Source of the DNA: DATDVD01 sp035290065
GTDB taxonomy: Bacteria > Pseudomonadota > Gammaproteobacteria > Coxiellales > Coxiellaceae
Assembly (NCBI GenBank): GCA_035290065.1
Contig: DATDVD010000029.1
Location: forward strand, 1 to 27,762
Reading direction: 5' to 3'
Length of the DNA stretch: 27,762 nucleotides
Shown: one piece after another, positions 22,394 through 27,762 of the stretch
Layout of the letters: the number at the start of each line of letters is the position of its first letter
Numbering within the stretch: the stretch's first letter is position 1
Notes under the pieces: model-generated
The model's database searches: none
What the model saw: the letters and a program-made list of their open reading frames with translations, nothing else
What the model was told of the DNA's origin: nothing
Position numbers and translations under genes: made by a program

Positions 22394-23317
22394 TTAGAGC
22401 TTTCGAAGAGAGACCGTTTGGACACTATGATCCGCGGATTTATAAAGCATTAAATCGGCTCGGTTTTTATAAGGGAAAATGTTTTGGAGAAGGTTCACTT
22501 CGTTAGTTTCATGCCAAACGCGTTCGGCAAATTTATAGGCTTCTTCGGGGGTGAGGGGAGTGAATTGGTGGAAAAAAGATTGTTTATCTTTAACGGCACG
22601 TTCACAGAATAATTGAAAACGTTTTAAAAACCATTCTTTAATTTGGGCCGTTTCGGCATCCACATAGATAGTAAAATCGATATAATCCGACACTAATACG
22701 TTCGGCTGCAAAATATTGAGGCCTTCCATAATCACAATATCGGGCTGATGAATTTCTTCCCGTTGGTTAGGAATGATATCGTAATCGCGGTGCGAATACA
22801 TCGGCACACTTAAAGGAGTTTCACCACTTTTTAATCGCTGTAAAAACGTTACGAGTGCCTCCGTATCATAGCTTTCTGGAAAGCCTTTTCGTGCCATGAG
22901 TTGTTTTTTTTCAAGCACCGTGTTGGGAAATAAAAAACCGTCGGTGGTTACAATGGCAACATGGGGATGATTGGGCCAACGCGACAATAAGGCCTGTAAT
23001 ACACGGGAGGTTAGACTTTTTCCCACCGCCACACTGCCGGAAACTCCGAGAATAAACGGCACTTTTGCTTGACGGTGCCCTAAAAATGTTTGCGTAGCTT
23101 GATGAAGTGATTGCGTGGCGGTCACATAAAAATTTAACAGCCGTGATAAGGGCAAATAAATTTCCACCACTTCATTCATGGAAATAGTTTCCAATTGCCC
23201 GTGAAGTTTTTCTAAATTTTCTTCCGTCAGGGTAAGGGGTGCATCCTGCCGATATTCGCACCATTCGGCACGACTAAAATGCAAATAGGGTGAAAAATCA
23301 ACGGGATTCTGAGGCAT
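22394..23317 (-). CDS. coaA: Type I pantothenate kinase
   Basis: 307 aa (E. coli about 316). Catalyses the first and rate-setting step of CoA synthesis. The P loop GVSGSVAVGKSLTSRVLQ is near residue 90; TTDGFLFPN, RKGFPESYD, PMYSHRDYDI, MEGLNILQ and SDYIDFTIYVDA are all family marks. ATGs at 23329 and 23317 are both in frame. The first overlaps a -10-like TATGCT, so 23317 is preferred, giving a possibly leaderless message; 23329 remains an alternative. It precedes gltX on the same strand. Confidence 0.96.
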   Translation of the reverse strand: MPQNPVDFSPYLHFSRAEWCEYRQDAPLTLTEENLEKLHGQLETISMNEVVEIYLPLSRLLNFYVTATQSLHQATQTFLGHRQAKVPFILGVSGSVAVGKSLTSRVLQALLSRWPNHPHVAIVTTDGFLFPNTVLEKKQLMARKGFPESYDTEALVTFLQRLKSGETPLSVPMYSHRDYDIIPNQREEIHQPDIVIMEGLNILQPNVLVSDYIDFTIYVDAETAQIKEWFLKRFQLFCERAVKDKQSFFHQFTPLTPEEAYKFAERVWHETNEVNLLQNIFPYKNRADLMLYKSADHSVQTVSLRKL

Positions 23318-23324
23318 GCGGAGG

Positions 23325-23333
23325 AGCATAACA
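23325..23333 (-). promoter_or_regulatory. Extended -10 promoter of coaA
   Basis: TGTTATGCT on the minus strand. The start of transcription is predicted 7 nt downstream, at or next to the ATG at 23317. There is no ribosome binding site. Confidence 0.4.
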
Positions 23334-23394
23334 GCTTAATAGGGTAAGTCAAATGGCCCACCGTAGGCGCGCGATACAGGAGCCACTGTTGCTT

Positions 23395-24276
23395 TCATCC
23401 TTTTGATTCGGGATGAGGAGACTCCCCTGAGCTTTCGTCTTCCTCTTCCTCTCCGTCTTCCCCTTCTGGCAAAGGAGGGAGGCGATTGGGTTGCATAAGA
23501 CGTCCTTTTCCTCGAAGGGTGGAATGTTTTTCATCCCCCTGTGCTTGTGGATCCAAGGGAGCAAGAGCAGAAGGAGTACCACTGAGGCTTGCAGGAGAAG
23601 TCATTACGGCTGACGGGAGAGCAGCCCCTCCTCCGGCGGCGGCAGCTGCCGGAACCCCCTGGGGCGCAGGCGCACCCACTAATTCCACTCCCTCCGGTAG
23701 CCTACTTAAATATTGGCCAACAGCCTCTTGGACTCTTCGCTGGAACTCAACTGACTGCCGGTCTGTACAATATTTTCTCCCCTCCCTCAGAACCGTCTTA
23801 TCGCTATAGATTGCTTCACGGTATACCACCTCATGAACAATACCCGAACGCTTAGAAAAAGGATTCTTGGCTAAAACGACAGCCCATAACACTACACTGA
23901 CAATGACAAAGGGAATTAAAGAAACGGTAAACAGGTGCAGCCACCATTGTCCCACTCCCAAGGGGGCGGAAATCACCGCTCCATAAATCAAAATGCCCAC
24001 TCCCATCAGGGAAGCAACCAGAAGCCCACAACCTATCAATAAGGCTAAAATCCTTGCAGCCCCTCTAATCCCTCGCCATACCTGTTTCGCATAATATCCT
24101 AAGGATTTATGCTCGATATGCTGCCGAAGCGTTAAATATCGGGCATCCGCAATGCATTTAACCCGGCCATTGGCAAGATACTCTATGGCATAACGTGCTC
24201 CCTGCCGCCTGGCACGCTCTTCTGCAGCTAGGAAGTAAGCTAGTACATATTTAAGATTTTTATAAGAAATCCGCAT
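23395..24276 (-). CDS. Two-TM protein with acidic E-rich C-terminus, candidate secreted effector
   Basis: 293 aa, not recognised as any enzyme. The N-terminal 70 residues are basic and helical (YFLAAEERARRQGARYAIEY). Two TM segments, roughly residues 75-103 and 113-136, follow. The region after about 195 is Ala/Gly/Pro-rich and looks disordered. The end has a strong acidic block (EGEDGEEEEDESSGE, about residues 271-285), then a short Ser/Pro/Lys tail. Legionella and Coxiella Dot/Icm substrates often carry an E-block near the C-terminus; applying that here is an inference. An in-frame ATG at 24360 exists, but a TATAAT box (24313-24318) lies in that extension and no ribosome binding site precedes either start. 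It separates nadC from coaA. Confidence 0.7.
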   Translation of the reverse strand: MRISYKNLKYVLAYFLAAEERARRQGARYAIEYLANGRVKCIADARYLTLRQHIEHKSLGYYAKQVWRGIRGAARILALLIGCGLLVASLMGVGILIYGAVISAPLGVGQWWLHLFTVSLIPFVIVSVVLWAVVLAKNPFSKRSGIVHEVVYREAIYSDKTVLREGRKYCTDRQSVEFQRRVQEAVGQYLSRLPEGVELVGAPAPQGVPAAAAAGGGAALPSAVMTSPASLSGTPSALAPLDPQAQGDEKHSTLRGKGRLMQPNRLPPLPEGEDGEEEEDESSGESPHPESKG

Positions 24277-24312
24277 ACCGTTTTTGTGTCTCTTTTGTGA
24301 TTCTAATGGCTG

Positions 24313-24318
24313 ATTATA
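24313..24318 (-). promoter_or_regulatory. -10 box upstream of the candidate effector gene
   Basis: TATAAT on the minus strand, with TTGAGT further upstream at a short spacing (14 bp). It supports the start at 24276 over 24360. Confidence 0.35.
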
Positions 24319-24387
24319 ACCCCAAATAATTAACTCAATCTTAAAAGCACAGCTAGCCATTCAAAGAAGGGGGGGATTTTTACCGAA

Positions 24388-25239
24388 TCAAAAACCGATG
24401 AAACGTAGAGATAAGTCAACCGCTTGAACGTTTTTGGTGAGAGCGCCCACAGAGATATAGTCTACACCCGTTTCAGCCACCGTCCGAATGGTGGAAAGGC
24501 TCACATTGCCAGACACTTCGAGCTTAGCACGACCCTCCGTTAGTTGGACGGCTTTATAAATACGGGGGAGATCAAAATTATCCAGCATAATTCGCTCCAC
24601 CCGTGCGCTTAATGCTTCTTGAAGTTGCTCAAGCGTTTCTACTTCCACTTCTAACCAAGGAGCAGGCCCCTCTGCTTTTTTGGACAGAGCGCAGGCCTGT
24701 TTAACAGCAGCAGTAATCGAACCTGCTGCGGCAATATGATTTTCTTTAATTAAAAACGCATCGTATAAACCCATGCGATGATTATGCCCTCCACCGATTC
24801 GCACCGCATATTTTTCAGCGTCACGTAAACCTGGGATGGTTTTGCGGGTGTCTAATAATTGTGTGGAAGTGCCTTTAAGTCGATCGACATACGCGCGGGT
24901 TGTAGTTGCAATCCCCGAGAGGGTTTGCAACCAATTTAAAGCCGTGCGTTCGCCGGTTAACAACGCACGAGCAGGACCTTTCAATGTAACAATGACCTGA
25001 TCCGCCGCCAGCGTATCACCATCCCGTCGGTGCCATTGAAGCGTGACGCGAGAATCAACCTGACGATATACCTCTTGTGCCCACTCCATACCACACAAAA
25101 TAGCTTTTTCTCGGCTAATAATAGTGGCTTCTGCCAGTTGATCCGATGCAATCAGTTGAGCCGTAATATCTCCCGCACCCACATCTTCTTCTAAGCTATT
25201 TTTAACGGTTCGCGGAATAAGGGAATAATTAGGTTTCAT
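24388..25239 (-). CDS. nadC: Nicotinate-nucleotide pyrophosphorylase (quinolinate phosphoribosyltransferase)
   Basis: 283 aa. Converts quinolinate and PRPP to nicotinate mononucleotide with loss of CO2, the step after NadB and NadA. Marks: SLEEDVGAGDITAQLI, RTALNWLQTLSGIAT, DTRKTIPGLRDAEKYAVRIG, GGGHNHRMGLYDAFLIKENH, EVEVETLEQ and SVGALTKNVQAVDLSL. The start at 25239 overlaps the end of pssA by 11 bp without a Shine-Dalgarno sequence, so translation should be coupled. The open frame upstream of that ATG lies inside pssA. Confidence 0.96.
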   Translation of the reverse strand: MKPNYSLIPRTVKNSLEEDVGAGDITAQLIASDQLAEATIISREKAILCGMEWAQEVYRQVDSRVTLQWHRRDGDTLAADQVIVTLKGPARALLTGERTALNWLQTLSGIATTTRAYVDRLKGTSTQLLDTRKTIPGLRDAEKYAVRIGGGHNHRMGLYDAFLIKENHIAAAGSITAAVKQACALSKKAEGPAPWLEVEVETLEQLQEALSARVERIMLDNFDLPRIYKAVQLTEGRAKLEVSGNVSLSTIRTVAETGVDYISVGALTKNVQAVDLSLRFIGF

Positions 25240-25981
25240 GGGCTTGTCGTTGCCGTCGAGAATGTCGTCTGTGTTGCCATCGCCAAATCGCACCTATCGG
25301 GCCTGATAAAATGTACATGCTAAATCCTATTAATAACATCAGCGGAGGATCAAACGAAATTAATACAATCAGTACCACCGCTAATAAAATCGCTAAAAAG
25401 GGTACCCTTCCACTGATATCAATATCTTTAAAACTGCGATACCGAATGGTGCTGACTTTTAATAAGGCTAAAACAATCGTCAAGAGAGTCACCCCAAATA
25501 AAATGGAATAACCCGCAATCTTATATTTTTCACACGTCCACACTAAACCCGCTACAAAAGCCGCGGCATTGGGCGTGGCCAATCCTTGAAAATATCGTTT
25601 ATCTATTTTTCCTAAGTAAACATTAAAGCGCGCCACTCGAAGGCCTGTACACGTGGCATATAAAAAAGCGGTTAACCAACCGGGTTTTCCGAGGAAATGG
25701 AGTGACCAGGTATAGAGCAGTAATGCAGGGGCTATACCAAACGACACCATATCGGAAATGGAATCAAACTCCGCTCCAAAGGCCGTAGACGCATTCATCA
25801 ACCGCGCTACCCGACCATCCAATCCATCAAAAATCATCGCTGCATAAATAGCCATACAACTACTCACATAATGGCCTTTAAATGCTGCAATAATGGCGTA
25901 AAAACCAGAGAACAAAGCGATAATGGTGAGGAGACTAGGAAGTAGGTAAATTCCTTTTGGTCGAGTGCGAGCAACTATCAT
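25229..25981 (-). CDS. pssA: CDP-diacylglycerol-serine O-phosphatidyltransferase
   Basis: 250 aa integral membrane enzyme making phosphatidylserine, precursor of phosphatidylethanolamine. The CDP-alcohol phosphotransferase motif DG-x2-AR-x8-G-x3-D-x3-D is intact (DGLDGRVARLMNASTAFGAE, FDSISD). About seven hydrophobic helices. It is the polytopic (Bacillus/alpha/Legionella-like) form, unlike E. coli PssA, which is a PLD-type peripheral protein. The ATG at 25981 has GAGGAAAA 6 nt upstream and a TATACT box at 26004-26009. It overlaps nadC by 11 bp. A cardiolipin-synthase-like gene lies divergently 0.5 kb away. Confidence 0.95.
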   Translation of the reverse strand: MIVARTRPKGIYLLPSLLTIIALFSGFYAIIAAFKGHYVSSCMAIYAAMIFDGLDGRVARLMNASTAFGAEFDSISDMVSFGIAPALLLYTWSLHFLGKPGWLTAFLYATCTGLRVARFNVYLGKIDKRYFQGLATPNAAAFVAGLVWTCEKYKIAGYSILFGVTLLTIVLALLKVSTIRYRSFKDIDISGRVPFLAILLAVVLIVLISFDPPLMLLIGFSMYILSGPIGAIWRWQHRRHSRRQRQAHET

Positions 25982-26003
25982 ATTTTTTCCTCGTGTTTGT
26001 GAC

Positions 26004-26009
26004 AGTATA
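26004..26009 (-). promoter_or_regulatory. -10 box of the pssA-nadC unit
   Basis: TATACT on the minus strand with a predicted leader of about 16 nt including GAGGAAAA. The -35 is weak. The remaining gap to 26154 is C-rich on the plus strand and shows nothing else. Confidence 0.4.
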
Positions 26010-26154
26010 AACGGCTGGGGGGATGAATAAAAGAAAGTTTGTCAGGGTGACTTAAGTGGGAGGGAAGAATAGGCGTCAACATTTAAGGGTTCGCGAGTTC
26101 TCAACCCCCCCTAAAAGCCTAAACAGAGCTCCTCTTTCACCCCCCCTGGATATT

Positions 26155-26163
26155 TGCTATGAT
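26155..26163 (+). promoter_or_regulatory. Extended -10 promoter of the DUF3579-cls operon
   Basis: TGCTATGAT. It contains the in-frame ATG at 26159, which argues that translation starts at 26195 instead. Predicted leader about 25 nt. Confidence 0.4.
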
Positions 26164-26194
26164 TCGCACCCTCAAAATAAGCTATCCTTATACT

Positions 26195-26506
26195 ATGACT
26201 GATAAGAAAGAAGAAAAAAGTGGTAAAAAAATTGTGATTGAGGGGGTCACTGAATCGGGTGAAGTATTCCGCCCTACCAATTGGGCCGAACGCGTCAGCG
26301 GAAAACTCTCTACTTTCAAAAAACACCACATCCAATACTCCCCCCTGCTACGCCCCAGCCGCCGCAACGGCAACTGTTGCGTAATCCTGGACCCCAAACT
26401 GAAAGAATCCAACCCTGCCCTCTATGACTCTATTATGAAATTTGCAACGTCGAATCATCTTAAAATTTGCGACGAAGAAGGTCATAATAGCCCTCATGAG
26501 CCATAA
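26195..26506 (+). CDS. DUF3579 family protein
   Basis: 103 aa. The pattern IVIEGVTESGEVFRPTNWAE followed by RVSGKLSTFKKHHIQYSPLL, a central CCVILDPKL and FATSNHLKIC matches the small DUF3579 proteins of beta- and gammaproteobacteria. Function is unknown. Soluble, no signal or TM. The N-terminus (MTDKKEEKSGKK) is charged. The start at 26195 is chosen over 26159, which overlaps the likely promoter. The last 11 bp overlap the downstream PLD gene, so the two are cotranslated and the protein may serve the same membrane process. Confidence 0.8.
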   Translation: MTDKKEEKSGKKIVIEGVTESGEVFRPTNWAERVSGKLSTFKKHHIQYSPLLRPSRRNGNCCVILDPKLKESNPALYDSIMKFATSNHLKICDEEGHNSPHEP

Positions 26507-27665
26507 CGCTGCTATCGCTGCTACCCTTGCCCCTATCTCGTACGAAGAATCTATTTTCGTCACGGGGGAAAGTTATTTTAAAGCGCTGATGGAAGAGATT
26601 GCCTGTGCCAGAAAAACGATTCATTTAGAAACGTATATTTTCAATCATGATGATTTGGGCAAACAGATGGTCAATGTATTATCGGAAGCGGCCAAACGCG
26701 GGGTGAAAGTGCGAGTATTGGTGGATGGGTGTGGCACACCACAATGGGGTGCACGATTAGCACGGCAATTGGAAAAATCGGGTGTAGAAACTCGAGTGTT
26801 TCATCCCTTTCCTTGGCAGTTGTGGAATTGGTCTCGCTCGACGATCAAATCGTCTCTGTTATTGCGATGGATTTATCTTTTTTTAAATGCCAATGTTCGC
26901 AATCACCGAAAAATTTGCCTGATTGATGATCACATTTTATATGCCGGCAGCATGAACATTAGCAAAACGCATTTAAGTGTGGCATCGGGTGGCCAAAACT
27001 GGCGAGATACGGGCGTGCGATTAGTCGGTGATAATTTTGAGCAACTTAAAAAAGCACTGGAATCGGCGTGGTTTCGAAAGCCGTTGAAAGAACGGCTAAA
27101 AGAAGCGTTTAAACAGGTGCGGCGAAATCCGCATATTCGGTTGAATTATACTCGTCACCGTCGCCGGTTGTTGCACAAAAATTTAATTCGCATGATGGCG
27201 AAATGTCGACGGCGCATTTGGATTACGAATGCGTATTTTATTCCGGATAACGTGTTATTAAATACATTGCGAGATGCGGCGGATTCAGGGGTAGATGTTC
27301 GCATCTTATTGCCGAATAAATCGGATGTGCGCATGATGCCTTGGGCCTCTAGTGCTTTTTATCATCATTTATTGCAGGCGGGTGTTCGAATTTTTGAATA
27401 TCTGCCGAGTGTGTTACATGCAAAATCCTTGATTTTGGATGAGAAATCGTTTGTGGGCTCCAGTAATTTAAATCATCGAAGTTTATTGCATGATTTGGAG
27501 ATTGATATTTTATTGACCTCGGAAGTGTCGAAAAAAATTCTGGAAGAGCAATTTTTAGCCGATTTAAAAAATTCTCGGGAAGTATACTTGGATAAATGGC
27601 GATTGCGACATCGGCGTCGGCGTTTTTTAGGCCGGTTGGCGCTGTATTTGAAATACTGGATTTAA
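26496..27665 (+). CDS. clsB: Cardiolipin synthase-like phospholipase D protein (ClsB type)
   Basis: 389 aa, two PLD (HKD) motifs. The first is HRKICLIDDHILYAGSMN (about residue 140), a canonical HxKx4Dx6G. The second is HAKSLILDEKSFVGSSN, with one residue fewer between Asp and Gly than usual. There are no N-terminal TM helices, as in ClsB and unlike ClsA. It likely transfers phosphatidyl groups between phosphatidylglycerol, or PG and PE, to make cardiolipin; the donor is not determinable. The C-terminus is very basic (RLRHRRRRFLGRL) and may bind anionic membrane. ATG at 26496, overlapping the DUF3579 gene by 11 bp. A REPIN follows the stop by 7 bp. The gene symbol is by domain layout only. 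Confidence 0.88.
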   Translation: MSHNAAIAATLAPISYEESIFVTGESYFKALMEEIACARKTIHLETYIFNHDDLGKQMVNVLSEAAKRGVKVRVLVDGCGTPQWGARLARQLEKSGVETRVFHPFPWQLWNWSRSTIKSSLLLRWIYLFLNANVRNHRKICLIDDHILYAGSMNISKTHLSVASGGQNWRDTGVRLVGDNFEQLKKALESAWFRKPLKERLKEAFKQVRRNPHIRLNYTRHRRRLLHKNLIRMMAKCRRRIWITNAYFIPDNVLLNTLRDAADSGVDVRILLPNKSDVRMMPWASSAFYHHLLQAGVRIFEYLPSVLHAKSLILDEKSFVGSSNLNHRSLLHDLEIDILLTSEVSKKILEEQFLADLKNSREVYLDKWRLRHRRRRFLGRLALYLKYWI

Positions 27666-27672
27666 AATAAAT

Positions 27673-27740
27673 GTAGGGGCAGACCGTGGTCTGCCCTTAA
27701 TCTTGTGCAGGTTCTTGGGCAGACCACGGTCTGCCCCTAC
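27673..27740. repeat. REPIN, 68 bp, short-spacer form, forward orientation
   Basis: Perfect arms 27673-27696 and 27717-27740 around a 20-bp spacer TTAATCTTGTGCAGGTTCTT. This spacer is the reverse complement, with a few changes, of those at 950-970 and 6267-6287, which fixes the orientation of the family. Nothing is seen in the last 22 bases of the window. Confidence 0.95.
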
Positions 27741-27762
27741 GGAAGAAGGGAAACTCCTCCAC

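Overview
The window reads as chromosomal DNA of a gammaproteobacterium, most likely of the order Legionellales (Coxiellaceae-like). The evidence is a recognisable gammaproteobacterial housekeeping block (pyrG, kdsA, eno, ftsB, surE, nlpD, rpoS), two MFS transporters of the type common in Legionella, Coxiella and Francisella, and two membrane proteins with disordered tails, one ending in a glutamate-rich block like those of Dot/Icm effectors. The order-level placement is an inference; the class-level placement is firm. The DNA is densely coded. Genes on both strands are separated by short gaps, many of which hold copies of one palindromic repeat.

Layout. 1-246: tandem 24-26 bp repeats and a decayed repeat copy. 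247-3809 (minus): a secreted two-module Cys protein, htpG behind a near-perfect sigma-32 promoter, and a multi-TM protein of unknown function. 4017-4448 (plus): a half-size EamA transporter. 4497-7421 (minus): rpoS, nlpD, surE, ftsB. 7447-8256 (plus): a SAM methyltransferase inserted between ftsB and eno, its 3' end overlapping that of eno. 8220-12401 (minus): eno, kdsA, a truncated J-domain protein and pyrG. 12823-15772 (plus): an M20 peptidase and nadB. 15919-16386 (minus): sixA-like. 16490-17782 (plus): an MFS transporter. 17846-20370 (minus): a PLP enzyme and a second MFS transporter, framed by a 14-bp copy of the tRNA-Glu 3' end. 20487-20646 (minus): tRNA-Glu and tRNA-Ala. 20758-20872: a 115-bp hairpin element. 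20885-25981 (minus): gltX, coaA, the candidate effector, nadC, pssA. 26195-27665 (plus): a DUF3579 protein and a cardiolipin-synthase-like PLD enzyme.

Functional themes: NAD synthesis (nadB, nadC), phospholipid synthesis (pssA, cls), CoA (coaA), LPS precursor Kdo (kdsA), cell division and envelope (ftsB, nlpD), stress (rpoS, htpG, sixA), and nutrient transport.

Most notable signals: (1) a REPIN-like family with GTAG-capped palindromes in inverted pairs, an asymmetric spacer found in both orientations, compensatory stem changes, and one copy whose GTAG supplies the nadB stop codon; (2) a possible 2.7-kb integration islet at tRNA-Glu carrying the PLP enzyme and MFS pair; (3) a 32-bp perfect inverted-repeat hairpin element after gltX; (4) several genes without a Shine-Dalgarno sequence whose -10 box lies only 6-10 nt from the ATG, hinting at leaderless mRNAs; (5) a candidate E-block effector. 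No CRISPR array, integrase, transposase or classical defence system was seen.
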